Shown here piece after piece: positions 1 to 9,239 of a stretch of 64,000 nt of DNA. A program made the translations under genes and the position numbers. The notes beneath the pieces are model-generated. The model made no database searches. It was not told where the DNA came from and worked only from the letters and a program-made list of their open reading frames with translations. The stretch lies in assembly GCF_012726195.1 (NCBI RefSeq), contig NZ_JAASAF010000010.1, positions 62,001-126,000 on the forward strand, written 5' to 3'. This stretch comes from Rhodococcus sp. HNM0563. GTDB lineage: Bacteria > Actinomycetota > Actinomycetes > Mycobacteriales > Mycobacteriaceae. Every line of letters starts with the position of its first letter. Within the stretch, counting starts at the first letter, position 1.

Positions 1-119
1 GTCATCGAACTACCCGCCCACCGCACATTCGCCTCTGCGCTGTCGGTGACCAGCACGATCGTCTCGTCGGCGCGGGACGCGGCCAGCGCGGCGTCGACGA
101 GCCGGGGTGCGTCGATCAT
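1..119 (-). CDS. tldE: TldE/PmbA family protein, N-terminal fragment (runs off the left edge)
   Basis: Only the first 39 codons are in the window. The start ATG at 119-117 overlaps the tldD stop codon as ATGA, so the two genes are translationally coupled. The N-terminus contains ADETIVLVTDSAEANVRWAG, which resembles actinobacterial TldE/PmbA proteins. In this family TldE is the partner of the metalloprotease TldD; the TldD/E heterodimer degrades or trims peptides in the cytoplasm. The call leans on adjacency to a clear tldD. The rest of the gene is outside the window. Confidence 0.8.
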   Translation of the reverse strand, partial: MIDAPRLVDAALAASRADETIVLVTDSAEANVRWAGSSM

Positions 120-1627
120 CGACCGCCCTCCTGCCGGGTGTTGAGCACGTTGATCTGCCGCAGCAGCACCGACGGGCAACCATGACCGACCGGCGCGATC
201 TGCCCGGGTTGCGCTTTACCGCAGTTCATCGCCCCGCCGAGCTGCCATGTCGAACGTCCCCCGACGGCTTCGAGCGCACCCCAGAAGTCGGTGGTGCTCG
301 ACTGATACGCCGCATCCCGCACCTGCCCGGCGAGGCGACCGCCGCGGATCCGGTAGAACCGTTGCCCGGTGAACTGGAAGTTGTAGCGCTGCATGTCGAT
401 CGACCAACTGCGATCACCGACCACGTACAACCCGTCCTCGACCCCGCCGATCAGATCGGCCGTGGACCGATCCACCTGCGGATCCGGTTGCAGCGACACG
501 TTCGCCATCCGCTGCAACGGCACATGATGCGCCGAGTCGGCGTAGGCGCAGCCGTTCGAGCGCCCCACACCGGCCTTGGCGGCGAACGCCCGGTCGAGCT
601 GGAAGCCCACGAGCAGCCCGTCACGCACCAGATCCCACGACTGGGCGGCCACCCCGTCGTCGTCGAATCCGACGGTGGCCAACCCGTGCGGCTCGGTGCG
701 ATCCGCTCGCACCTGCATCGCGGCACTGCCGTAACGCAGCGACCCGAGCCGGTCCGGGGTCGCGAAGGAAGTCCCCGCGTAGGCGGCCTCGTAACCGATC
801 GCCCGGTCGTACTCGGTGGCATGTCCGACCGACTCGTGAATGGTCAACCACAGATTCGTCGGGTCGATCACCAGATCGGTGGGGCCCGCCGTCACCGTCG
901 GCGCATGCGCCTTCTCGACCAGCAACTGGGGCAGTGCTGCGAGCTCACCCGACCAGTCCCACACTGCATCGGAGGCGACGTACTCCCAGCCCCGCCCGGT
1001 CGGTGCCGCCAGGGTGCGCATCGACTCGAACGTCCCGGCCCGCCGGTCCACCGTCGTCGCCTCCAGCTGCGGATGCACCCGCACCCGCTGCTGGGTGATC
1101 GACGAACCCGCCAGATCCGCGTAGAAACTCTGTTCCTTGACCAGATCGCACCTCGCCGCCACGTGATGCACCCCATCCGCGTCGAGCAACCGGCGCGAAT
1201 AGTCGGTCAACACCGCGACCTTCTCCTCGGTGGACACCGTGAACGGGTCCACTCGGTAGTCAGAACACCACGTCGCCTCGGGGTACACCGGCTCGGGCGC
1301 CCACTCGACGGGGTCCCGGTTGATCGGGCGCAGCGCCCGCGCCACCGCCACCGCGCGCGTCGCCGCATGCGCGGCGCCGTCGGGATCGGGATCCGGATGC
1401 GACGCGAAACCCCAGGTCCCGTCGAGCAACACCCGCACCGCCACCCCGAGATCCGATGCGTCCACCACGGACTGGACCGCACCGTCACGCACCGTCAACG
1501 ACTCGGTGCGCACCCGGTGCACCCGCACATCGGCGTGTTGCGCCCCCACCGCACGCGCCACCGACAGCGCCGCATCGGCGATACGCGGCAGCGGCAGCGC
1601 CAGGAAATCCGGATCGACGACGTTCAC
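116..1627 (-). CDS. tldD: TldD metalloprotease subunit
   Basis: 503-aa protein of the TldD/PmbA (U62) family, the catalytic partner of TldE in a cytoplasmic metallopeptidase that degrades unfolded peptides and matures some ribosomally made peptides. The zinc motif HESVGHATEYDR (HExxxH) is near residue 265 and length is normal for TldD. The start is a GTG at 1627, 22 bp after the TauE/SafE stop, so the permease, tldD and tldE probably form one minus-strand operon. No precursor peptide for a RiPP role is visible next to it, so a housekeeping role is the simpler reading. Confidence 0.92.
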   Translation of the reverse strand: MNVVDPDFLALPLPRIADAALSVARAVGAQHADVRVHRVRTESLTVRDGAVQSVVDASDLGVAVRVLLDGTWGFASHPDPDPDGAAHAATRAVAVARALRPINRDPVEWAPEPVYPEATWCSDYRVDPFTVSTEEKVAVLTDYSRRLLDADGVHHVAARCDLVKEQSFYADLAGSSITQQRVRVHPQLEATTVDRRAGTFESMRTLAAPTGRGWEYVASDAVWDWSGELAALPQLLVEKAHAPTVTAGPTDLVIDPTNLWLTIHESVGHATEYDRAIGYEAAYAGTSFATPDRLGSLRYGSAAMQVRADRTEPHGLATVGFDDDGVAAQSWDLVRDGLLVGFQLDRAFAAKAGVGRSNGCAYADSAHHVPLQRMANVSLQPDPQVDRSTADLIGGVEDGLYVVGDRSWSIDMQRYNFQFTGQRFYRIRGGRLAGQVRDAAYQSSTTDFWGALEAVGGRSTWQLGGAMNCGKAQPGQIAPVGHGCPSVLLRQINVLNTRQEGGR

Positions 1628-1649
1628 CTGCAGCAGCGTATCGGCCCGC

Positions 1650-2414
1650 TCACCCGAACTGTTGAATTCCGAGCCGGATCACCATCACGGTCACCACCAC
1701 CAGCAGCACCGCCCGCACGAACCCGGCGCCGCGCCGCAGCGCGGTGCGCGACCCCAGCACCGACCCCGCGACATTGCACACCGCCATCGTCAACCCGAGC
1801 GTCCACCACACGTGCCCGCCGAGCGCGAACAACACCAGCGCCCCGAGATTCGACCCGAAGTTGAGGACCTTCGCCATCGCGGCCGAGGTCACGAACTCAC
1901 TGCCGAGCATCGCCGCGAACACGATGATGAAGAAGGTGCCGGTGCCGGGACCGAGGATGCCGTCGTAGAACCCGATCACCGCGGCCGCCCCCACGATCAC
2001 CATCACCATGCGCGGCACGCTGGGCCGGTGGGCCGGAGCGGTCCCGAGCGTCGGGCGCGCCGTGACGAACACCGCCACCGCCACCAACACCACCATCACC
2101 ACGGGAATGAACACATCCGGGTCGATCAGCGAGACCGCCGCCGCACCTGCCGCCGCGCACACGGCCGCGACGAGCGCCGCGGGCGCCAGGATCTTCCACG
2201 GCAGCCGGATCCGCCGCGCGAAGGTGAGCACCGCCGCGCCGGTACCGAAGATCGCCGTGAGTTTGTTCGTCGCCAACGCTGCCTGCGGGGTGAGCTGCGG
2301 CGCCACCAGGAACAGGGCAGGTAGCAGGATCAACCCGCCGCCGCCGACCACGGCGTCGACCCACCCGGCGGCGGTGGCCGCCACCAGCAGTACGCCCCAG
2401 TCCGCGGCACTCAT
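1650..2414 (-). CDS. TSUP family permease (TauE/SafE)
   Basis: 254-aa integral membrane protein of the sulfite exporter TauE/SafE (TSUP) family. It starts MSAADWGVLLVAATAAGWVD with the family's glycine-rich AVVGGGGLILLPAL stretch, followed by a series of hydrophobic segments, about eight in all. TSUP members move sulfur-containing anions across the cytoplasmic membrane; the substrate cannot be read from sequence. It is the first gene of a likely operon with tldD and tldE and diverges from fxsA across about 110 bp. Confidence 0.88.
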   Translation of the reverse strand: MSAADWGVLLVAATAAGWVDAVVGGGGLILLPALFLVAPQLTPQAALATNKLTAIFGTGAAVLTFARRIRLPWKILAPAALVAAVCAAAGAAAVSLIDPDVFIPVVMVVLVAVAVFVTARPTLGTAPAHRPSVPRMVMVIVGAAAVIGFYDGILGPGTGTFFIIVFAAMLGSEFVTSAAMAKVLNFGSNLGALVLFALGGHVWWTLGLTMAVCNVAGSVLGSRTALRRGAGFVRAVLLVVVTVMVIRLGIQQFG

Positions 2415-2523
2415 CCCGCCATTCGATCACGTCGGGAGAAAAATCGGGTCCTCGTTCGTTGGAGGGGATAACGGCCGCTCATCCCCTGCAGCAGACGGCG
2501 CGGCCGGCACCGGAAGGACCGCC

Positions 2524-3069
2524 ATGTACCTGTTGTTGTTCCTCGCCTACGTGGTCGCGGAGATCGCTGTGCTCGCCTGGCTCGGCAGCGCGTTCGGCGC
2601 GCTGACCACCGTGCTGTTGTTCCTGGGTGTGAGCGTGCTCGGCTACGCGGTGCTCGCCTCCCGCGGGCGCCGCGCACTGCGCGATCTGACGTCGCTGCGC
2701 GGCGGCACGACACCGAACCTCGACGTGACACCGGAACGGATGCTCACCGACGGTGCGCTCATCGGTGTCGGTGCCGCCTTGGTGCTGGTGCCCGGGCTGA
2801 TCACCAGTGTGCTGGGGATCGTGTTGTTGCTGCCGACCCGCGCGGTGCTGCGCCCGCTGGTGCGTATCGTCGCGGCGCGGCAGGTCGCGCGGCACGGCGC
2901 CACCGTGCGGGGTGCCCGCATGGTGGTGGTGGACGGGCAGGTCGTCGAACACACGGTCGTCGGTGCCGATCCGCGGCTGACCGCGTCCGCCCCGGGGGAA
3001 CCGGTGATCGGCGGCGACGGGGTGCTCGAGGGCGAGATCGTCGACACCCCGCCCCGGCGACACCCGTGA
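2524..3069 (+). CDS. fxsA: FxsA family membrane protein
   Basis: 181-aa FxsA-like cytoplasmic membrane protein. MYLLLFLAYVVAEIAVLAWL and the following hydrophobic stretch form the first membrane segments. A second hydrophobic pair lies around LIGVGAALVLVPGLITSVLG, and the C-terminal tail is soluble. The start is the ATG at 2524 just before the first membrane helix; the open frame extends upstream but that part overlaps the permease promoter and is low-complexity. FxsA was named for suppressing F-plasmid exclusion of phage T7; its biochemical role is unknown. It corresponds by position to Rv2053c in the conserved fxsA-ppm1-rbpA neighbourhood. Confidence 0.88.
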   Translation: MYLLLFLAYVVAEIAVLAWLGSAFGALTTVLLFLGVSVLGYAVLASRGRRALRDLTSLRGGTTPNLDVTPERMLTDGALIGVGAALVLVPGLITSVLGIVLLLPTRAVLRPLVRIVAARQVARHGATVRGARMVVVDGQVVEHTVVGADPRLTASAPGEPVIGGDGVLEGEIVDTPPRRHP

Positions 3070-3091
3070 GGACGGGGCAGACTGGACTCTC

Positions 3092-4711
3092 GTGAGTTCA
3101 GCACCGCGCACCCAGCTTCTCGTCGGCGGCCGCATCTACAGTTCCTCCGCGCCGGACGCGACCGCGATGGCGGTCACGGACGGGCGCGTCGTGTGGGTCG
3201 GTCAGGACCGCCCGGGGAGGGCATTGCATCCGGATGCGGAGGTCGTCGATCTCGACGGGTTGTTCGTCGCACCCGGATTCGTCGACACCCACATCCATGT
3301 CACCGCCCAGGGGTTGACGGTCACCGACCGCAACCCGCTCGCGGTGGACCTGGCCGACGTCGGCAGTGGCGCCGAGGTGCTGCGGCGGGTCTCGGAGTTC
3401 GCCGCGACCCACGACGACGCCGTCATCTGGGGGCAGGGCTGGGACGAGACCACCTGGCCCGACGACGCACCGACCACCGCGGCGCTCGATGCCGCCGCGC
3501 CGGGTCGCGCGGTGTATCTGGCGCGCGTCGACGCGCATTCGGCGGTGGCGTCGACGGTGTTGCGGCGGGCTGCGCAGGCCACCGGACTCGACGGCTATCA
3601 TCCCGAGCGGCCGTTGACCGCCGCCGCGCATCACGCGGTGCGCGCGGCCGCGCAGGCCGCGCTCACCCCGCAGCAACGCGCCGCGGCGCGCACCGCGGCC
3701 CTCGACGACGCGGCTGCGCACGGGATCGTCGCGGTGCACGAGTGCGGTGGCCCCGACATCTTCGGCGTCGACGACTTCACCGAATTGCTCGCCTACGACC
3801 ATCCGGTGCAGGTGCGCGGCTATTGGGGGCAGGCCGTCACCGCCGAGGGCCAGGCTCGTGCGGTGCTCGCGGACACCGGAGCGCACGCTCTCGGCGGCGA
3901 CCTGTTCGTCGACGGTGCGTTCGGGTCGCGGACCGCGTGGTTGTCGGAGCCGTATCTCGATGCGCCCGGCTGTTGTGGCCGCACCTACCTCGATGTCGAG
4001 GCCATCGCCGCGCATCTGCGGGCCTGCACCGCCGCGGGGGTGCAGGCCGGATTCCATGTGATCGGTGACGCGGCGACGGCAGCGGCGGTCACGGCGATCG
4101 AGCAGGTCGCCGCGGAGCTCGGTGGGCCCGCCGTTGCGTCGTGCGGGCATCGTCTCGAACATGTCGAATCGGTGACGGTCGCGCAGGCGCAGGTGCTGGC
4201 GCGGTACGGGATCCTCGCGAGCATGCAGCCGGGATTCGATGCGGCCTGGGGTGGCCCGTCGGGGATGTATGCGCAGCGACTCGGTGCCGAACGGGCGGCC
4301 GCGCTCAACGATTTCGCGGCGATCGCCGCGACCGGGACGTCGCTGGCGTTCGGGTCGGATGCGCCGGTGACCGCGCCGCGCCCGTGGGCGATGCTGCGCG
4401 CGGCCGTGCACCATCGCACCGAGGGCAGCGGCATTTCGCCGCGGGCTGCGTTCGCTGCAGCGACGCGTGGAGCGTGGCGGGCCGGTGGGGTGCGTGACGG
4501 TCTGGCGGGCACGTTGGATCCGGGTGCGCCCGCGTCGTATGCGTTGTGGGAGGCGGGGGAACTGGTGATCAGTGCCCCCAAGGACGGGGTGCAGCGGTGG
4601 TCGACGGATCCGCGGTCGCGGGTTGCGCCGCTGCCGGATCTGAGCCCGGGCACGGCCGATCCGGTGCTGGTGCGCAGTGTGCATCGTGGCCGTGTGGTGT
4701 ACGAGCGGTGA
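3092..4711 (+). CDS. Amidohydrolase (YtcJ-like, amidohydrolase family 3)
   Basis: 539-aa metal-dependent hydrolase. The pattern is that of the amidohydrolase superfamily: HxH in GFVDTHIHV near residue 67, later histidines in VAVHECGG, GFHVIGDAA and GHRLEHVE, and the catalytic Asp in FGSDAPV. It most resembles YtcJ-type family-3 amidohydrolases, cytoplasmic enzymes of unknown substrate. The start is GTG 3092, 22 bp after fxsA. Its last codons overlap the lnt start (GTGA), so it is co-transcribed with lnt and ppm1. Confidence 0.88.
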   Translation: MSSAPRTQLLVGGRIYSSSAPDATAMAVTDGRVVWVGQDRPGRALHPDAEVVDLDGLFVAPGFVDTHIHVTAQGLTVTDRNPLAVDLADVGSGAEVLRRVSEFAATHDDAVIWGQGWDETTWPDDAPTTAALDAAAPGRAVYLARVDAHSAVASTVLRRAAQATGLDGYHPERPLTAAAHHAVRAAAQAALTPQQRAAARTAALDDAAAHGIVAVHECGGPDIFGVDDFTELLAYDHPVQVRGYWGQAVTAEGQARAVLADTGAHALGGDLFVDGAFGSRTAWLSEPYLDAPGCCGRTYLDVEAIAAHLRACTAAGVQAGFHVIGDAATAAAVTAIEQVAAELGGPAVASCGHRLEHVESVTVAQAQVLARYGILASMQPGFDAAWGGPSGMYAQRLGAERAAALNDFAAIAATGTSLAFGSDAPVTAPRPWAMLRAAVHHRTEGSGISPRAAFAAATRGAWRAGGVRDGLAGTLDPGAPASYALWEAGELVISAPKDGVQRWSTDPRSRVAPLPDLSPGTADPVLVRSVHRGRVVYER

Positions 4712-6396
4712 GTGCCGAGTCGCAGGATGTGATGCAGCGCAGTGGGTTCCGGTCGGGATCGGGTGTGTCGCTGAGGCGACGGTTGGTGCCGGTGGTGGCA
4801 CGGTCGGTGGCTGCGGTCGGTGCGGGTGTCCTGCTCTTCGCGAGTTTCCCGCCGCGCCCGTTGTGGTTTCTGGCGCCGCTGGGCATCGCGGTCCTCGTTG
4901 CGGTGGTGACGGCCCGGCCGATGCGGCGGTGGGCGGGGTTCGGGTACGGCTATCTTGCGGGCCTGGGTTTTCTGGTGCCGTTGCTGCCGTGGATCGGGGT
5001 GTATGTCGGGCCGTTGCCGTGGTTGGCGTTGGCCGCGGTCGAAGCGTTGTTCATCGGCCTGTTCGGGGCGTTGGCGGTGCATCTACGGTCTCTGCCTGCG
5101 GCACCGGTGTGGATCGCGGCGGCGTGGTCGCTGACCGAGTATGCGCGGTCGTCGGTGCCGTTCGGTGGGTTTCCGTGGGGCCGGTTGGCATTCGGGCAAC
5201 CCGACGGGTTCTTGGTGTGGCTCGCCGCGGTGGGCGGCGCGCCGTTGGTGTCGTTCGCGGTGGCGTTGATCGGTAGCGGCGCGGCCGCGCTCGCGGTCGG
5301 GAAGTGGCAGCGGCGGCACCGCGGCAGGTCGGGTGGTGGTGGTGGGCTGTGGGCGGCGGTCGCGTGGACGGCGCTGGCACCGCTGGCGGCGGCAGCAGCG
5401 TGGCCGTTGATCGTCACCCCGGACACCGCTGATTCCGACGGGCGGGAAGTGACCGTCGCGGCGATCCAGGGCAGTGTGCCGCGCCTGGGTCTCGACTTCA
5501 ACGCGCAACGCAAGGCGGTGCTGGACAACCACGTCGCCCGCACCCTCGAACTCGCCGAGCAGGTTCGTGCCGGTCGGGCCGAGGCCCCGGACGTGGTGGT
5601 CTGGCCGGAGAATGCGTCCGATATCGATCCGTTGCGCAACGCCGATGCTGCCGCGGACATCACCGCGGCGTCCGCGGCGATCGGTGCTCCGATCCTCGTC
5701 GGCGCGGTGCTCGTCAACGGCGACGGCACCACCACCAATTCGGTGATCGTGTGGGATGCGCACTCCGGTCCCGGGGAGCGGCACGACAAGCGGATCATCC
5801 AGCCGTTCGGCGAGTATCTGCCCTATCGGTCGTTCTTCCGGTTGTTCTCCGAATACGCCGACCGGGCCGGGTTCTTCGTGCCGGGAGCCGGGGACGGCAC
5901 GGTCTCGGCCGCGGGTATCACGATCGGGGTGGCCACGTGTTACGAGGTGGCGTTCGATCGAGCGTTCCGTGATTCGGTCGATGCCGGCGCGCAGATGCTG
6001 GCGGTGCCGACGAACAATGCCACCTTCGGCGACACCGAGATGACCTACCAGCAGCTGGCGATGTCGCGGGTGCGGGCCGTCGAGCACGGTCGCACCGTGG
6101 TGGTCGCCGCGACGAGTGGCGTCAGCGCGGTCGTCGATCCCGACGGTCGGGTGCAGCAACGCACCGCGTTGTTCGAGCCGGCCGCGTTGGTCGCGCACGT
6201 GCAGTTACGGCAGGACGCTACGCTGGCTAGTCGGTTCGGACCCGTGCCGGAGCTCGTGCTCTGTGTCGGGGCCGTGGTCGCTGCCGGCCTCGCCCTCGTG
6301 CGTGATCGTCGGCGACGCGATATGCCGGGGTCACAGCCCGACTCCGACACAGCATCAATCCCGGCCGACGGCCGGTTCGACAGGGAGGACCACTGA
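4708..6396 (+). CDS. lnt: Apolipoprotein N-acyltransferase
   Basis: About 562-aa membrane enzyme that N-acylates the amino-terminal cysteine of lipoproteins. The N-terminal half (to about residue 230) is a block of hydrophobic helices. The C-terminal half is a nitrilase domain with the family triad: Glu in [11 protein letters not shown], Lys in [15 protein letters not shown] and Cys in [12 protein letters not shown] final hydrophobic segment near [17 protein letters not shown] anchors the tail. The start chosen is GTG 4708, overlapping the upstream stop; ATG 4732 is the alternative. It overlaps ppm1 by one base (TGATG). In M. tuberculosis Lnt and the mannose transferase are one fused protein (Rv2051c); here they are separate, as in several other Mycobacteriales. 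Confidence 0.93.
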   Translation: MSAESQDVMQRSGFRSGSGVSLRRRLVPVVARSVAAVGAGVLLFASFPPRPLWFLAPLGIAVLVAVVTARPMRRWAGFGYGYLAGLGFLVPLLPWIGVYVGPLPWLALAAVEALFIGLFGALAVHLRSLPAAPVWIAAAWSLTEYARSSVPFGGFPWGRLAFGQPDGFLVWLAAVGGAPLVSFAVALIGSGAAALAVGKWQRRHRGRSGGGGGLWAAVAWTALAPLAAAAAWPLIVTPDTADSDGREVTVAAIQGSVPRLGLDFNAQRKAVLDNHVARTLELAEQVRAGRAEAPDVVVWPENASDIDPLRNADAAADITAASAAIGAPILVGAVLVNGDGTTTNSVIVWDAHSGPGERHDKRIIQPFGEYLPYRSFFRLFSEYADRAGFFVPGAGDGTVSAAGITIGVATCYEVAFDRAFRDSVDAGAQMLAVPTNNATFGDTEMTYQQLAMSRVRAVEHGRTVVVAATSGVSAVVDPDGRVQQRTALFEPAALVAHVQLRQDATLASRFGPVPELVLCVGAVVAAGLALVRDRRRRDMPGSQPDSDTASIPADGRFDREDH

Positions 6397-7205
6397 TGGC
6401 AGCGGCGACGCCGGCCGGGGACATGAGCGCACCGAGTGCGCGCACCCTGGTGATCATTCCGACGTACAACGAACGCGAGAACATCGGACGGATCGTCGCG
6501 CGGCTGCACGCTGCGCTGCCGCACACGCACGTGTTGATCGTCGACGACGGCAGTCCCGACGGCACCGGTGCCCTCGCCGACGAACTCGCCGCTGCCGATC
6601 GTGACCCCGACGGCTCGGGTGGGCGTATCGAGGTGATGCACCGCACCGAGAAGAACGGTCTCGGCGCCGCCTACATCGCCGGTTTCCGGTGGGGTCTGGA
6701 CCGCGGCTACACCGTGCTCGTGGAAATGGACGCCGACGGCAGTCATGCCCCCGAGCAGCTGCATCTGCTGCTCGAGCGGATCGATGCCGGCGCCGATCTG
6801 GTTCTCGGTTCGCGGTATGTGCCGGGCGGCACCGTGGTGAACTGGCCGTGGCATCGGGAGGTGCTCTCGCGCGGTGGGAACATCTATTCGCGTGTGGCGC
6901 TCGGAGTGGGCGTCCAGGACATCACGGGTGGTTATCGCGCGTACCGGCGGGAGGTGCTCGAAGCGCTCGATCTCGACGCGATCGCCTCGCACGGCTACTG
7001 CTTCCAGGTGGATCTGGCATGGCGGACTCTGCAGGCCGGATTCACCGTCGGTGAGGTGCCGATCACGTTCACCGAGCGGGAGATCGGGGAATCGAAGATG
7101 AGCGGCAACATCGTGCAGGAAGCGTTGCTCAAGGTCACGTTGTGGGGGCTCGAGTCGCGCCTGTCGAAGGGGCGGGCGCTGCTCGCGCGGGTGACCGGCC
7201 GCTGA
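6396..7205 (+). CDS. ppm1: Polyprenol monophosphomannose synthase
   Basis: 269-aa family GT2 glycosyltransferase that transfers mannose from GDP-mannose to polyprenyl phosphate, giving the membrane donor for lipoarabinomannan, lipomannan and protein mannosylation. Visible motifs are [16 protein letters not shown] near the start, the nucleotide-binding [10 protein letters not shown], the metal-binding DAD in [12 protein letters not shown], and the family C-terminal block [15 protein letters not shown]. There is no membrane helix, so the neighbouring Lnt probably provides membrane tethering, as shown for other split Lnt/Ppm pairs. Start ATG 6396 overlaps the lnt stop. Confidence 0.94.
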   Translation: MAAATPAGDMSAPSARTLVIIPTYNERENIGRIVARLHAALPHTHVLIVDDGSPDGTGALADELAAADRDPDGSGGRIEVMHRTEKNGLGAAYIAGFRWGLDRGYTVLVEMDADGSHAPEQLHLLLERIDAGADLVLGSRYVPGGTVVNWPWHREVLSRGGNIYSRVALGVGVQDITGGYRAYRREVLEALDLDAIASHGYCFQVDLAWRTLQAGFTVGEVPITFTEREIGESKMSGNIVQEALLKVTLWGLESRLSKGRALLARVTGR

Positions 7206-7266
7206 CACGCAGCGCCCTCAGGTCACCCACCGGGGCGGGTCGGCGGTGTGGTCTCAGGCCGTGGTC

Positions 7267-8301
7267 TCAGGCCGGATCGAAGGGGCCGCGCGCGACGAGG
7301 TCGGCTTCGACCCCGAGATGCCCGCACAACCGGCGGATGGCGGTGCAGTCCTGCACCACCGGCCGCCCGGCGGTCGCAGCGGCAGTGTCGGCGAGCATCG
7401 CCTGCCCACCGGGGATCTGCTCATGCGCCACGATGGCGGCCCAGGTACTCATGTCGTTTCCGGTGAACGCCTCGATGCCGGTGGCGAGCGCGTCGAGCAG
7501 GAGTTCACGTTCGGTGGCGTCGAGTTCGTCGAAGATCATCATGAGCAGTTCCCCGGCCAGGGAGCTGTGGCACAACTCGTCGCGGCGATGCACGGACACC
7601 GTGCTGCGGTTGACGTGCTGCACCGACTCGTCGCCGGTGAACAAGCCCAGGTAGGCGCTGATCGAGGTTTCGGCGACGGTGGTGAACGCCAATCGGATCA
7701 AGGCCGCATGCCGGGGGTCGAGGGCGTGGGCGATGGCCGCATCGTGGGCACGGACGGTACGGCAGGAGGGCAGCACCGCGTCGGGCATCGCCCAGCCGCG
7801 GCGGCGGCGGGTCAAGGCGTTGGCGTTCTGATGCATCAGTGTGTGGTATTGCTCGTCGACCATCGCCTGGAGCACCCCGACGGTGACCGTGTCGTGTGGG
7901 CCGATGCCGAACACGTCCGAGGTGATCAACCCGAATCCGGGATTGACGACGTGCTGTTCGATGTCGATGACATTCTTGTTGTATGCGATCCAGGCCCATG
8001 CCTCGACGCGGGCGCGGTGGTGCTGGTCGAGCGCGAGATAGCGGGGGTGGGTGTGGAACGGGATCATCGCCTCGGGAAAGTCGTGCAGGTCCGGCTCGAA
8101 CATCGCGTCGAGGTCGGGTTCGGCCTTCTTGACCGCGGCGCGGCGCGGCCACGAGTGGGACAGTCCACGGATCACGGCGCTCTCGACGGGATCGGCCGGG
8201 TCGTGGGTGGGCAGTTCCGGGGGGCGGAGCCGGGCGCGCACCGGTTCGGCGGTGGCGGCGTCGGCGTGGGCGAGGGGGACGCCGAAATCGGGATCGATCA
8301 T
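7267..8301 (-). CDS. AurF/CmlI-type diiron arylamine N-oxygenase
   Basis: 344-aa protein of the AurF family of non-haem diiron N-oxygenases, which oxidise aryl-amines to hydroxylamine, nitroso or nitro groups (AurF: p-aminobenzoate; CmlI: the chloramphenicol amine). All seven expected iron ligands can be assigned: Glu100, Glu150 and His153 (DEQYH), Glu211, His238, Glu242 and His245 (HRRDELCH). The spacings from Glu150 onward match AurF (ExxH, then E, then H-x3-E-x2-H). Start ATG 8301 overlaps the upstream stop (ATGA). It is the last gene of a four-gene operon whose other products make 4-amino-4-deoxychorismate derivatives, so the likely substrate is p-aminophenylalanine or a derived amine (inference). 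Confidence 0.82.
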   Translation of the reverse strand: MIDPDFGVPLAHADAATAEPVRARLRPPELPTHDPADPVESAVIRGLSHSWPRRAAVKKAEPDLDAMFEPDLHDFPEAMIPFHTHPRYLALDQHHRARVEAWAWIAYNKNVIDIEQHVVNPGFGLITSDVFGIGPHDTVTVGVLQAMVDEQYHTLMHQNANALTRRRRGWAMPDAVLPSCRTVRAHDAAIAHALDPRHAALIRLAFTTVAETSISAYLGLFTGDESVQHVNRSTVSVHRRDELCHSSLAGELLMMIFDELDATERELLLDALATGIEAFTGNDMSTWAAIVAHEQIPGGQAMLADTAAATAGRPVVQDCTAIRRLCGHLGVEADLVARGPFDPA

Positions 8302-9239
8302 CTCGGGCCCCCGTTCTCGAGGTCGGATCCGGGTGCTGCGGACGGCAGCGTCGTCAGCAGCTGCCCGCATATCGCACGATACCGGTCGAGACCGGGTCCG
8401 AGGGCGGTACCGGCCCGGGTCATCGCCGCGGCGAATGTGTCGATCCGCTCGGGGTCGGCGGCGGCGTCGAGTTCGTCGAGGGCACCGCGCAGGGCGCGGC
8501 GGGCCTGCGCCGCGTAGGGGTTGGCCGCCTGGATGTCGTGGTACACCTGGGGGACGCCCGAGGCGACTCGCGCGAGAAGTGCGCGCAGCAGCAGGTGCGG
8601 GGGCGGGGCGGTGCTCTCGGTGGCCGGCGGGGGATCGAGGGTGTCGAGGGCCAACCCGAATGCGAGGGCGGTCGCGTGGGTCAGGGCCTGGGTGGTGGCG
8701 GTGATCCGGTCGTGTTCGTCGGCGTCGACCGATACGATGCGCACCTGTTCGCGGCGCAGCACCGTGAGAAACGCGTGCACGGGTGGTCCGGGGCGGTAGA
8801 CGACGGCGGCGACGGGCCGCCCCGTCATCCCGAGGGACGGAGCGAACATCGGGTTGATGCCCAGGGCTGCACGGTCGGGCAGTTCGTGGTGCACGGCGTC
8901 GGCCATGACGGTTTTCACCGACAGGGTGTCGACGAGTAGGGCATCGGGACGCAGCAGGGCCGCGAGGGTGGGAAGTGCGGCGAGCGCAACCGGTTCTGGG
9001 ACGGCGAGGACGACGGTGGTGGCTGCCCGCAGTGCGGATGCGGCGACGGGAGTCGGTGCCGTGATGTCGGCGCGGAGCGTCCGGTGATCCGAATCAGTTT
9101 GCGCAGCAGCATGTTCGGTTGCGTGTGCGTCGAGGACGTACACGGTGTGGCCAGCGCGGCGCAACGCCGCGGTGAGCATCGCACCGACGGCTCCGCACCC
9201 CCCTACGACGACGATGGGCCCGGTCGGTGCCGCTGTCAC
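8298..9239 (-). CDS. papC: PapC/CmlC-type prephenate dehydrogenase-like enzyme
   Basis: 313-aa NAD(P)-dependent dehydrogenase of the prephenate/arogenate dehydrogenase family. An N-terminal Rossmann motif (VVVGGCGAVGAML) is followed by the family stretch LGINPMFAPSLGMTGR around residues 130-145. In PAPA synthesis the PapC step oxidatively decarboxylates 4-amino-4-deoxyprephenate to 4-aminophenylpyruvate. The sequence differs from a typical housekeeping TyrA, and the gene lies between a PabAB fusion and an N-oxygenase, so the amino-substituted substrate is favoured. Start GTG 9239 overlaps the pabAB stop (GTGA). A transaminase for the last step to PAPA is not in the window and could be a general aromatic aminotransferase. 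Confidence 0.8.
   Translation of the reverse strand: MTAAPTGPIVVVGGCGAVGAMLTAALRRAGHTVYVLDAHATEHAAAQTDSDHRTLRADITAPTPVAASALRAATTVVLAVPEPVALAALPTLAALLRPDALLVDTLSVKTVMADAVHHELPDRAALGINPMFAPSLGMTGRPVAAVVYRPGPPVHAFLTVLRREQVRIVSVDADEHDRITATTQALTHATALAFGLALDTLDPPPATESTAPPPHLLLRALLARVASGVPQVYHDIQAANPYAAQARRALRGALDELDAAADPERIDTFAAAMTRAGTALGPGLDRYRAICGQLLTTLPSAAPGSDLENGGPR

Noticed and set aside
107-1864. 585-codon open frame on the plus strand opposite tldD
   Set aside because: Arg/Pro/His-rich translation with no family resemblance; it is the mirror of the real tldD frame in GC-rich DNA.
3098-4801. 567-codon minus-strand frame opposite the amidohydrolase
   Set aside because: The plus-strand frame has complete metal-binding motifs and operon overlaps; the antisense frame has neither.
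8298-9239. papC as the housekeeping tyrosine-pathway TyrA
   Set aside because: Its place between a PabAB fusion and an N-oxygenase with coupled starts favours the aminodeoxyprephenate role; not fully excluded.
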